DNA from: a virus
DNA length: 22,912 nt
Strand: one strand, 5' to 3'
Virus record (IMG/VR): IMGVR_UViG_3300025890_000171
Coordinates: 1-22,912 of that record
Made by a program: the position numbers and the translations under genes. Positions 1 through 5,577 of this stretch are shown in pieces (the first letter of the stretch is position 1; the number at the start of each line of letters is the position of its first letter). The notes below the pieces were generated by a model. The model had not been told where the DNA came from. It did not search any database and was given only the letters and a program-made list of their open reading frames with translations.

Positions 1-75
1 AACTATAGGTTTCTGTTTATTAATGTTTTTTTTATAGACCTAACCAAAGAAATAATGTAGGTTTATAAATGATTT

Positions 76-80
76 GGAGA
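76..80 (+). promoter_or_regulatory. RBS that sets the lipoprotein start
   Basis: GGAGA lies six bases before the ATG at 87. It sits inside the first possible start codon frame (ATG at 69), so the downstream ATG is the better start. The 19 bases GATTTGGAGATCAAAAATG (71-89) recur exactly before the initiator gene at 3415-3433. Confidence 0.7.
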
Positions 81-86
81 TCAAAA

Positions 87-392
87 ATGTATAAAACAAT
101 TTCAATAATTTTCGTTCTAGTATCTATAGGGGGGTGTTCTACAATGCCAATAGTAGATAGTAGGGGAAAATCATCAGCTAATATTAAGGGCGATCACAAT
201 CGATTTCATGATGATTATTTTACTTGTAAAAGCCTAGTGGAAGACCAGACCAGTGCAGGTTGGAACATAGGCAAAACCATCTATAATAATCTTAGATGGA
301 AAGTATTGTGGTTAAGTCCAAAATTAGACACTCGCACAGACTTCATTAATAGATGTCTTGAGGGTCGTGGCTATAATGTAATAAATAAATAG
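87..392 (+). CDS. Small phage lipoprotein of unknown role
   Basis: A 101-residue protein starting MYKTI. Residues 1-16 form a short signal peptide (Lys3, then a hydrophobic run) ending in the lipobox S-I-G-G-C, so Cys17 should be lipidated and the mature protein anchored to a membrane facing the periplasm. Two further cysteines, in FTCKS and NRCLEGRGY, could form a disulfide; a C-terminal CxxxRGY ending is common in small bacterial lipoproteins. I chose ATG 87 over ATG 69 because 87 has a GGAGA ribosome site and gives a proper signal peptide. It lies at the head of the early gene cluster, nine bases before the next gene. Lipoproteins of other phages (T5 Llp, for example) block superinfection by masking receptors; that role here is inference. 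Confidence 0.75.
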   Translation: MYKTISIIFVLVSIGGCSTMPIVDSRGKSSANIKGDHNRFHDDYFTCKSLVEDQTSAGWNIGKTIYNNLRWKVLWLSPKLDTRTDFINRCLEGRGYNVINK

Positions 393-400
393 AGGGTAAA

Positions 401-847
401 ATGGCTAATATAATAGATAAAATTTATGATAACACTAAAGATGGTGTTCCTAACTATTCAATAAATCTAATTGATGGAACTAGATTGTATTATAGGGGTG
501 TAGTAATGAACCCTATGCCCAATTCTGGTGATGCTATCAACTACACTATAATGAATGTTAAAACGTCAGCAAATGGCAATCAGTATACTAACGTAAAAGA
601 TGTTCAAATTGCTGATAATAATGTTGAGCAAAATAATGCACCTCAAACTTTAGGTAATGTTGTAAACAATTCAAACTTTAAACCACCTACTAATGGTTTT
701 AATAAAGGCGATACACAAAGATTAGATATTTTTGTAACTGGTATTGTTGGCAGGTCAATGGGTTCTGGACATTTTAGTGTTGAGGATATTGAAAAATTAA
801 CAAGAAATGCAGTAAGTGCTTTTAATGAAAACCTCAAAAAATTATAA
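401..847 (+). CDS. Hypothetical early protein, 148 aa
   Basis: I do not recognise this protein. The N-terminal half (to about residue 70) has alternating hydrophobic and polar residues, as in a small beta-sheet domain. Residues 72-103 are rich in Asn, Pro, Gly and Thr and look like a flexible linker. The last 45 residues, starting about RLDIFVTGIVGRSMGSG, look like a compact mixed segment ending in a helix. The start has an AGAGGG ribosome site. It lies just before the HNH gene, which starts inside its last codons, and close to SSB and a PD-(D/E)XK nuclease, so a role in DNA metabolism is possible by position only. Confidence 0.6.
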   Translation: MANIIDKIYDNTKDGVPNYSINLIDGTRLYYRGVVMNPMPNSGDAINYTIMNVKTSANGNQYTNVKDVQIADNNVEQNNAPQTLGNVVNNSNFKPPTNGFNKGDTQRLDIFVTGIVGRSMGSGHFSVEDIEKLTRNAVSAFNENLKKL

Positions 848-1127
848 AAAACTATTTGCCGACTTTTGGGGGTATCATGCAGACGATATTCCCATTTGTT
901 GGGGTTGCTTTAGACAGCAAGCTGTAGATATACATCATCTTATTCCTAAAGGCATGGGTGGTGTTAAAAACAACAGATTAAATAGAATTGATAATTTATT
1001 TCCAGTTTGTAGGTCATGCCATGATTTGGCACACAAAGATAAGTCTATAAACAAGGAATGGATAGAAAAGTTAAAAGAAAGAATTTATAATAAAGAGTGG
1101 GGTGATTTATATGACAATAAAAAATGA
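825..1127 (+). CDS. HNH nuclease-like protein
   Basis: A 100-residue protein with a compact HNH/zinc-finger layout. With Met at 825 as residue 1, C25-x2-C28 and C62-x2-C65 would bind structural zinc. His37-His38 (in DIHHLIP), Asn57 (in DNLFPVC) and His66/His70 (in CHDLAH) fit the catalytic HNH positions. The family nicks or cuts double-stranded DNA. Phages carry such proteins either for recombination or as free-standing nucleases. A GTG at 816 is an alternative start, but neither site has a clear ribosome site, so translation is probably coupled to the previous gene, which it overlaps by 23 bases. Whether it is a selfish nuclease or a recombination factor cannot be told from sequence. Confidence 0.7.
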   Translation: MKTSKNYKKLFADFWGYHADDIPICWGCFRQQAVDIHHLIPKGMGGVKNNRLNRIDNLFPVCRSCHDLAHKDKSINKEWIEKLKERIYNKEWGDLYDNKK

Positions 1128-1299
1128 AATAAATCTAAATAGTTTTGTTATTCATTGTAAGGAAACCAAATATTACAATGTTAATATTAAAGCCAGAAAT
1201 TATGAGGAAGCAGAAAAAAGGTGGAAAAGTATTGCTAAAAGGCGAGATTATCAAACCCTGCATAATGAACTAGAAGTTATCAGCATAAGTGAAGAGTAA
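1111..1299 (+). CDS. Hypothetical protein, 62 aa
   Basis: A small protein starting MTIKNEINL. The GTG at 1102 in the same frame is unlikely because the GGGGTG ribosome site (1099-1104) overlaps it and is well spaced for ATG 1111. The predicted fold is a short beta strand pair, then a helix with NYEEAEKRWKSIAKRRDY, then a strand. It overlaps the 3' end of the HNH gene by 17 bases and ends 12 bases before SSB. I see no family signature. The order HNH, small gene, SSB suggests a recombination/replication operon. Confidence 0.55.
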   Translation: MTIKNEINLNSFVIHCKETKYYNVNIKARNYEEAEKRWKSIAKRRDYQTLHNELEVISISEE

Positions 1300-1311
1300 A
1301 AGGGAGTTAAA

Positions 1312-1665
1312 ATGAATAATTGTAATTTTGATGGCAGACTTGCAAAAGATGCCGAATTAAAAGAAGTAAGTGGATATAATGTTTGTAATTTTTCTATAGG
1401 AACTAATGTTGGCTATGGAGATAACAAAAAGACCTTATGGGTAGATTGTGCCATCTGGGGAAAGCAAGGTGAGGGAGCAGTAAAGTATCTTTTAAAAGGT
1501 CAGCAAATATTCGTAAATGGCGAGTTATCCACAAGAGAATATGAAAAAGATGGTGTAAACAAAACCATTCTTAGCTTAAAGGTTAACAGCTTTTCATTTG
1601 GTGCAAAACCTGCACCTGCTCAAACTAACAATATTCCAAGTTTAGATGATGAGATACCATTTTAA
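1312..1665 (+). CDS. ssb: Single-stranded DNA-binding protein
   Basis: A 117-residue SSB. The N-terminal 100 residues match the bacterial SSB OB-fold pattern: a first strand ending in GRLAKDAEL, VCNFSIGTN, then the WVDCAIWGKQGE strand, LLKGQQIFVNGEL, and a final strand near LKVNSFSFG. A short linker of Pro, Ala, Thr and Asn leads to the acidic tip DDEIPF, the segment by which SSBs recruit partner enzymes. It should coat single-stranded DNA during phage replication and recombination. Length is shorter than host SSBs (about 150-180 residues), as is usual in phages. A GGGAG ribosome site precedes the ATG. The next gene starts on the stop codon (TAATG). Confidence 0.92.
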   Translation: MNNCNFDGRLAKDAELKEVSGYNVCNFSIGTNVGYGDNKKTLWVDCAIWGKQGEGAVKYLLKGQQIFVNGELSTREYEKDGVNKTILSLKVNSFSFGAKPAPAQTNNIPSLDDEIPF

Positions 1666-2021
1666 TGAGTGATATTTATTTAGTAGATTTTGAACCAAAC
1701 AAATTATCTTATCAGCAAGAAGAACTAGGAATTACATTTGCTGATTTAGATACTGCTGTAGAATTAATGAAAAAAGAAGAAAAAATGATTGTTGCAGAAT
1801 TAACAGTTTACTTCAGCAGACAAGGTGGTTACAAAAATATAACCGAATTAAATGGTTTAATTTATTCGGACACAAAGTTTAAGGATTATTTTGATAGATA
1901 CGAGATAACCTTAAAAAAGAGGAATCAAGCTAAAATTAGATTTGAATCCTTTAAAGCCTTTCGTGATGACCTAAGAACTAAGGTGGTCAATGAAAGGGAA
2001 ATGGCAAAACATAATTTATAG
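1665..2021 (+). CDS. Helical hypothetical protein next to SSB
   Basis: A 118-residue protein, mostly alpha-helical, charged and without cysteine. Residues 24-55 form a long amphipathic helix (AVELMKKEEKMIVAELTVYFS) and residues 78-113 another rich in Lys, Arg and Glu. No catalytic motif is visible. Translation is coupled to ssb through a TAATG overlap, so the two are probably made together. I recall similar helical proteins beside SSB or nuclease genes in marine phages, but I know no assigned function. A role as an SSB partner is inference from the coupling. Confidence 0.55.
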   Translation: MSDIYLVDFEPNKLSYQQEELGITFADLDTAVELMKKEEKMIVAELTVYFSRQGGYKNITELNGLIYSDTKFKDYFDRYEITLKKRNQAKIRFESFKAFRDDLRTKVVNEREMAKHNL

Positions 2022-2032
2022 AAAGGATTATT

Positions 2033-2251
2033 ATGTCACAAACACAAGCAATCTTAGAGTACCTTAAAAAAGGTAACACAATAACTTCTTGGGAATGTAT
2101 TCATAAATTTAGATGCACCAGATTAAGTGCTAGAATTTATGATTTACGAGATCAAGGTTATAATATAATCACAAATAACATCACCGAAAATGGCAAAACT
2201 TTCGCTGAATATACTTTGTTAAGCAGTACATTGTTAAAGGAGAAAGATTAA
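2033..2251 (+). CDS. Winged-helix DNA-binding protein (HTH_39-like)
   Basis: A 72-residue protein matching the small phage winged-helix family Pfam HTH_39. The opening SQTQAILEYLKKGNTITSWE, the recognition helix around CTRLSARIYDLRDQGYNI, and a wing of two short strands ending FAEYTL are all typical. Such proteins are thought to bind DNA as transcription or replication accessory factors; no target is known here. An AAGGA ribosome site sits before the ATG. The following gene starts on its stop codon. The position in the early cluster makes it a candidate local regulator, but nothing in the sequence shows its operator. Confidence 0.75.
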   Translation: MSQTQAILEYLKKGNTITSWECIHKFRCTRLSARIYDLRDQGYNIITNNITENGKTFAEYTLLSSTLLKEKD

Positions 2252-2496
2252 TGTCAGATAAATATAATCTTGAGGAAGAATTAAACCAAAGAGAATTAGA
2301 GCAGGACAAAGAAAAAGAAACTGCAATGTTTAAACATTTAGCTGATATAGGTGTAATGGATAAACTAGTTTTTGCTCTAAATGAATATATCATTAAGTTT
2401 GGCAGGACTAGCAATGTTCACGATCAATGTTTTGATTTAAAGCTACAAGTTCTTGAAAATAAAAAACATCTTCAAGAGTGGATTGACAAAATATGA
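2251..2496 (+). CDS. Hypothetical acidic helical protein, 81 aa
   Basis: A small protein with a Glu/Lys-rich first 25 residues (LEEELNQRELEQDKEKE), probably one long helix, then hydrophobic helices around MFKHLADIGVMDKLVFALNEYI. I do not recognise a family. It overlaps both neighbours by a few bases (TAATG at its start, ATGA at its end) and has an AAGGAG ribosome site, so it is translated in line with the HTH protein before it and the nuclease after it. It may act with either, but there is no direct evidence. Confidence 0.55.
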   Translation: MSDKYNLEEELNQRELEQDKEKETAMFKHLADIGVMDKLVFALNEYIIKFGRTSNVHDQCFDLKLQVLENKKHLQEWIDKI

Positions 2497-3284
2497 TAGA
2501 GCATTTTGAAAAGTTTAATGATTATGGAAAGGGTTTACTTCCATTGTCATTTAGTCATCTTAATGAATTTGCTTTTTATCGTGAAAGGTGGGCATTAAGG
2601 CGAATATTTGGTTATCAATTCCCAACATCTGCACCTGCTATTAGAGGTCAAGTTGTTGAATCTGGTATCAATATGTTCCTTAATGGAATACCTATTGAAG
2701 AAGCTAGTGAAAAGATGATAGCTGAATATGATGCTAATTGTTTAGAGATAAATGACCCCAAAATAGATGATGAAAGGGCAAACCTAGTTCCATTATTAGA
2801 ATTAGGCACTAAAACCTTTCAAGAGTATGCTTATAGGTGGACATTACTAAACTATCAAAAAAAGGTAGAATTAGATATAAAAGGTATTCCATTCATAGGT
2901 TATACCGATTTTCATTTTGAAGATAAAAATACTAAAGAAGATTTTTTTATTGATTTGAAAACATCTAAACTTTTACCTCAAAAGATAAGTATTTCTCATG
3001 CTATGCAACAAGCTATTTATCAAAAGGCAACTAATGCCAAGCAGATATTATGGTATCTTAAAAACCCAACTAAAACTAAAGATGCTGAATATATTGCAAT
3101 GTCATTAGATGATTATGTAATGCCTATGAAAATATGTGAGCATATAGTTGAAGTGATGGGTAATTACTTAAAAACTGTTAATAGTCCAGATGACGTTAAA
3201 AACTCTTTGATACCAAACCCTGATAATTGGATTTGGAAAGAAGAAACTGTTTTAAATGCCAGAAAAGAAGTCTGGGGATATTAA
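2493..3284 (+). CDS. RecB/Cas4-like PD-(D/E)XK nuclease
   Basis: A 263-residue protein with the core of the RecB/Cas4-type PD-(D/E)XK exonuclease family. The visible motifs are: RGQVVESG (51-58) with an acidic residue on the first helix, GYTDF (136-140, Asp139), DLKTSK (154-159, Asp154 and Lys156 as the D-x-K pair) and QQAIYQK (172-178) giving the QxxxY motif (Gln172, Tyr176). Asp139, Asp154 and Lys156 should coordinate metal and cleave DNA. Four cysteines of an iron-sulfur cluster, as in Cas4, are not present. In phages this enzyme resects DNA ends for single-strand annealing or degrades host DNA. It lies in the SSB cluster and is followed by a 147-base non-coding gap. Confidence 0.82.
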   Translation: MIEHFEKFNDYGKGLLPLSFSHLNEFAFYRERWALRRIFGYQFPTSAPAIRGQVVESGINMFLNGIPIEEASEKMIAEYDANCLEINDPKIDDERANLVPLLELGTKTFQEYAYRWTLLNYQKKVELDIKGIPFIGYTDFHFEDKNTKEDFFIDLKTSKLLPQKISISHAMQQAIYQKATNAKQILWYLKNPTKTKDAEYIAMSLDDYVMPMKICEHIVEVMGNYLKTVNSPDDVKNSLIPNPDNWIWKEETVLNARKEVWGY

Positions 3285-3306
3285 AGATATTTAAAAATAA
3301 TTATAC

Positions 3307-3318
3307 GTTTTTAAAAAC
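3307..3318. repeat. Perfect 12-base palindrome, operator candidate
   Basis: GTTTTTAAAAAC is exactly equal to its own reverse complement. It lies 22 bases after the nuclease stop codon in the non-coding gap before the initiator gene. Its A/T core is too weak for a good terminator hairpin, and its symmetry fits a dimeric DNA-binding protein. In so AT-rich a region chance palindromes are more likely, so confidence is low. Confidence 0.3.
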
Positions 3319-3369
3319 AAAAAAATAATTTTAAACACGAGTAATATTTTTTAATTATAAAAACCAAAA

Positions 3370-3399
3370 AACCCCTTTAGGTTTATGCTTAGAGGGGTT
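3370..3399 (-). terminator. Hairpin before the initiator gene; terminator if read on the - strand
   Basis: AACCCCT (3370-3376) pairs with AGGGGTT (3393-3399). Read on the - strand, the stem is followed by a T-rich tract (TTTTTTGGTTTTT), the form of an intrinsic terminator that would stop antisense transcription. Read on the + strand the stem extends to 12 pairs (3370-3381 with 3388-3399) by two G-U pairs that would be A-C mismatches on the other strand, but no T run follows. It could therefore also be a structured leader of the initiator mRNA, ending 31 bases before its ATG. Confidence 0.5.
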
Positions 3400-3419
3400 A
3401 CAATAAACTAAATAGATTT

Positions 3420-3424
3420 GGAGA
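3420..3424 (+). promoter_or_regulatory. RBS of the initiator gene
   Basis: GGAGA six bases before ATG 3431, inside a 19-base stretch identical to the one before the lipoprotein gene (71-89). A near copy, CTTGGAGATTGAAAATG, precedes the gene at 4827. Confidence 0.65.
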
Positions 3425-3430
3425 TCAAAA

Positions 3431-4324
3431 ATGTTTATAGACGAAAATTCAAAACCTAGAGAAAAATTAAAAGCATGGTATCTTTTTACAGAAGATTTCA
3501 TTGCAGGTACTCAAGCCTTAACAAATGAGGAAATAGGCATATATATTAGATTACTTTGTTATAACTGGAACAAAAGATGTTCTGGAATACCATGCGATAA
3601 TACGAAATACTATAGGATAGCTAGTTGTTTTACAGAAAGTGAAAAAGAAAGTTGTCATAAAATTTTAGAACAATTTTTTATTCAAGTTGGGGAACATTTT
3701 CAGAATGAAAGACAATTACAAGAGTATCTTTTTATTACAAGAAGAATGGAAGCATCTAAGGAAAATGGCAAGTTAGGTGGTAGACCAAAAAAACCTAGCC
3801 TAGAACCTAGACCAGAACCTAGACTAGAACCTAAAGGTAACCTAGATGAAACCCCTCCTACCCCTACCACTACCCCTACCACTACTAAAACCACTAAAAT
3901 AAGTTATAATCCCTTTTTTCATAAGTTCTGGAATAAGGTTTCCAATAAAGTGAGTAAGGGGATAGCTGAAAAGAATTTTATCAAGCTAGAACCAGAGTGG
4001 ATAGAAAAAGCAGAAGAACTAGCAGACATGTATAACAAATATTATAATTCTGTTGAGGATAAACAATTTGCTAAACAACCTGCATTCTGGTTATCAGCTA
4101 AAAAGTATGAAGATATAAAACCAACTAAAAAAGAAGAACTAAAAACAGATCAATATTCTATGAGGTTAAAAGTTTTTAAAGAAGCAGTTGATAACAAAAA
4201 GGGTAGTGCTTTTGTACACAAATATGCAAAACAACACCCCTATGACGTTCAAAGAGCCATTAATGAGGGTGTATTTAGTAGAGAAGAAGCTGTAATTTAT
4301 TTAGATATGGGGAGTTGGGTATGA
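3431..4324 (+). CDS. Replication initiator (DUF1376/YdaU-like)
   Basis: A 297-residue protein in three parts. Residues 14-105 match the DUF1376/YdaU winged-helix pattern (WYLFTEDFIAGTQALTNEEIGIYIRLL, then a second wing). Residues 108-158 are a linker opening with ENGKLGGRPKK and continuing with EPRPEPRLEP and TPTTTPTTT repeats. Residues 159-297 start FFHKFWNKVSNKVSKGIAEKNF, the kind of C-terminal region phage initiators use to load a helicase. By analogy with lambda O it should bind the origin through its N-terminal part and recruit the host helicase; no helicase gene is in the window. The DNA encoding residues 121-139 is a 12-base tandem repeat that may itself be the origin. DUF1376 function is only partly established. 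Confidence 0.7.
   Translation: MFIDENSKPREKLKAWYLFTEDFIAGTQALTNEEIGIYIRLLCYNWNKRCSGIPCDNTKYYRIASCFTESEKESCHKILEQFFIQVGEHFQNERQLQEYLFITRRMEASKENGKLGGRPKKPSLEPRPEPRLEPKGNLDETPPTPTTTPTTTKTTKISYNPFFHKFWNKVSNKVSKGIAEKNFIKLEPEWIEKAEELADMYNKYYNSVEDKQFAKQPAFWLSAKKYEDIKPTKKEELKTDQYSMRLKVFKEAVDNKKGSAFVHKYAKQHPYDVQRAINEGVFSREEAVIYLDMGSWV
3792..3845 (+). repeat. Five iteron-like AACCTAG repeats inside the initiator gene
   Basis: AACCTAG begins at 3792, 3804, 3816, 3828 (as AACCTAA) and 3839, giving spacings of 12, 12, 12 and 11 bases. They encode the Glu-Pro-Arg repeats of the linker. The layout (repeats in mid initiator gene, then pyrimidine-rich and AT-rich DNA) resembles the lambda origin. A purely protein-level repeat is the alternative. 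Confidence 0.6.
3861..3884 (+). repeat. Tandem 12-base repeat CCCCTACCACTA x2
   Basis: Two perfect adjoining copies of CCCCTACCACTA (3861-3872, 3873-3884), part of a strand-biased C/T/A tract (about 3850-3900) with very little G, directly after the AACCTAG repeats. AT-rich DNA begins at about 3884. A G-poor strand beside iterons could help unwinding, but it also simply encodes a Thr/Pro linker. Confidence 0.55.
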
Positions 4325-4617
4325 ATAATATGAAAGTATTGCCAGATGATTTTGAAGAAGCATTTATTGGATTTACTGAAAAAAACATGAAAAGTAAATT
4401 TATAGCTATTTATGATCGAAACAAATGTATTGAGATTGCTATGAGAAATTTAAAATCTGATAGAGATACAGCAATAGTATGGTTTGAAAAAAATATTGAT
4501 GAAACACTTTTAGGCGAATATGACCCTTTAATAGTATTTCCTATGAGTTATATTCAGTATCTTGGTTTATTTACTGCAATGCATACTATCAAAGATGAAG
4601 ATGAAGATGATTATTAG
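4321..4617 (+). CDS. Hypothetical protein, 98 aa
   Basis: A protein starting MNNMKVLPDDFEEAF. A TTG at 4315 is in frame, but GGGGAG (4309-4314) is well spaced for ATG 4321, which overlaps the stop of the initiator gene (ATGA). The sequence is mixed alpha/beta, with an internal helix around NKCIEIAMRNLKSDRDTAIVWFEKN and an acidic end (DEDEDDY). I see no known motif. Coupling to the initiator suggests a replication helper, by position only. Confidence 0.6.
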   Translation: MNNMKVLPDDFEEAFIGFTEKNMKSKFIAIYDRNKCIEIAMRNLKSDRDTAIVWFEKNIDETLLGEYDPLIVFPMSYIQYLGLFTAMHTIKDEDEDDY

Positions 4618-4626
4618 GAGATTAAT

Positions 4627-4824
4627 ATGAATGTAATAGATATTAGAAATCCATTAGAAAAGAAACGTCAAACATATTTAGCATTTTACAAAGATGGTAT
4701 TTATGATGGCATATTAAATCAAAAGCCAGACCCCAGAAATAATTCATCAGCTTATTATAAAAAAGGTTTTGATGATGGTTTAAAGTTGCTAGAGTTAATT
4801 AAAGAATATGATCTTGGAGATTGA
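4627..4824 (+). CDS. Hypothetical protein, 65 aa
   Basis: A small protein with two similar short motifs, FYKDGIYDG (about 20-28) and YYKKGFDDG (about 44-52), each aromatic-rich and ending in a Asp-Gly turn. This points to an internal duplication. A TAGGAG ribosome site precedes the ATG. It is not recognised as a named family; the GxxDG pattern is common in short phage early proteins. It is followed two bases later by the next gene. Confidence 0.55.
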   Translation: MNVIDIRNPLEKKRQTYLAFYKDGIYDGILNQKPDPRNNSSAYYKKGFDDGLKLLELIKEYDLGD

Positions 4825-4826
4825 AA

Positions 4827-5123
4827 ATGTATGTAAATAGCGAAGTTAAAAATAGTTATTATGGTTTAAAAAAGGTTTTTAGAGACTTTAAAAATAAAAA
4901 CAAACGACCTAAAACAGAAGATGAGGGTAAATTTGAAGATGTACCCAAAGAACTATCAGATAAAGACAAAGAGGGTTCTTATAAGTTTATTGGTTATATG
5001 GATTACTATTTAGGTGTAAAGTTCGATCAAGATAAAGATTTAGAAGTGCAACCATCTGGAGTTACTGCTAAAAACAGAAATTACGATTATGCCAATGCAA
5101 AGTTTGTAGGGAGTTTAGACTAA
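4827..5123 (+). CDS. Hypothetical lysine-rich protein, 98 aa
   Basis: A protein starting MYVNSEVKN. The TTG at 4821 overlaps the previous stop, while GGAGA (4816-4820) serves ATG 4827. It is rich in Lys, Asp and Tyr, with a charged middle (about 25-50) likely to be disordered and an aromatic C-terminal part (GYMDYYLGVKF, NYDYANAKF). I see no family or motif. It is the last gene of the early cluster; its stop codon touches the structured non-coding element at 5124. Confidence 0.55.
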   Translation: MYVNSEVKNSYYGLKKVFRDFKNKNKRPKTEDEGKFEDVPKELSDKDKEGSYKFIGYMDYYLGVKFDQDKDLEVQPSGVTAKNRNYDYANAKFVGSLD

Positions 5124-5180
5124 TTTAAGAGGTGCAATCATACCATAGGGTTAGTTAACCCCTGCTCTATGGCTCTTAAA
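5124..5180. other. Nested stem structure between early genes and TerS
   Basis: The 57 bases after the stop codon form a nested fold. TTTAAGAG (5124-5131) pairs with CTCTTAAA (5173-5180); CCATAG (5143-5148) pairs with CTATGG (5167-5172); GGTT (5149-5152) pairs with AACC (5157-5160) around AGTT. All three stems are perfect. No T run follows on either strand, so it is not a standard intrinsic terminator. Its place directly upstream of the small terminase gene is where many phages carry cos or pac. A regulatory RNA or a terminator of another kind is also possible. The rest of the gap to 5271 is AT-rich with no gene. Confidence 0.6.
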
Positions 5181-5246
5181 TCAAGCCTAAAATGTATAAA
5201 ATATAAAAATATGTAGCTTTTTTAGAAATAATTATATAAATCTTAA

Positions 5247-5265
5247 TTACCTAACTATGGGGTAA
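5247..5265 (+). promoter_or_regulatory. Small hairpin covering the TerS ribosome site
   Basis: TTACC (5247-5251) can pair with GGTAA (5261-5265), enclosing TAACTATGG. The best ribosome site for TerS is GGGGT (5259-5263), which this stem would partly hide. The stem is only five pairs, so any effect would be mild. Confidence 0.3.
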
Positions 5266-5271
5266 ATAGGA

Positions 5272-5577
5272 ATGGCAAGACCAAAAAAATATAATATCGA
5301 TACTAAACAATTAAGTAAATTAGCTAAATTGGGTTGTACTAATAAAGAAATGGGTGACTTTTTCGGTTGTTCAGCAGACCTATTAGAAAAGAGTTATTCG
5401 GAATTTCTGATAAAAGGTAGGGCAGAACAAAAAATGAGGTTAAGACAACTTCAATGGGCATCAGCAGAAAATGGCAATGTTACAATGCAAATCTTTCTGG
5501 GAAAGAATATGTTAGGTCAGCAAGATAAGATAGAGCAAAATGAATTAGAAGAACCTTTAGTCTGGTCATCAGATTAA
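5272..5577 (+). CDS. terS: Terminase small subunit
   Basis: A 101-residue protein directly before the large terminase gene. Residues 12-45 form a helix-turn-helix (LSKLAKLGCTNKEMGDFFGCSADLLEKSY), then a charged helix (RAEQKMRLRQLQWASAENGN), then MQIFLGKNMLGQQDK, an ending I recognise in many phage small terminases. It should bind the packaging site on phage DNA and hand it to TerL. It is shorter than average for the family (about 140-180 residues). Its stop overlaps the TerL start (TAATG). The structured element 92 bases upstream is a natural candidate for its binding site. Confidence 0.85.
   Translation: MARPKKYNIDTKQLSKLAKLGCTNKEMGDFFGCSADLLEKSYSEFLIKGRAEQKMRLRQLQWASAENGNVTMQIFLGKNMLGQQDKIEQNELEEPLVWSSD

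Noticed and set aside
1-60. Possible end of an upstream gene reading in the first frame to TAG at 58-60
   Set aside because: Twenty codons rich in Phe and Ile in very AT-rich DNA with no further support; it may equally be leader sequence of the lipoprotein gene. The rest of 1-86 shows a T8 run (27-34) without a stable stem.
5124-5180. tRNA or tRNA-like gene
   Set aside because: The folded element has no acceptor-length stem pairing with a T-loop (GTTC/TTCGA-type) and no anticodon arm layout; the stems are nested, not cloverleaf.
5181-5271. Sigma-70 type promoter for the late genes
   Set aside because: TATAAA-like hexamers are present, but in DNA this AT-rich they occur by chance and no convincing -35 element with 17-base spacing was found.
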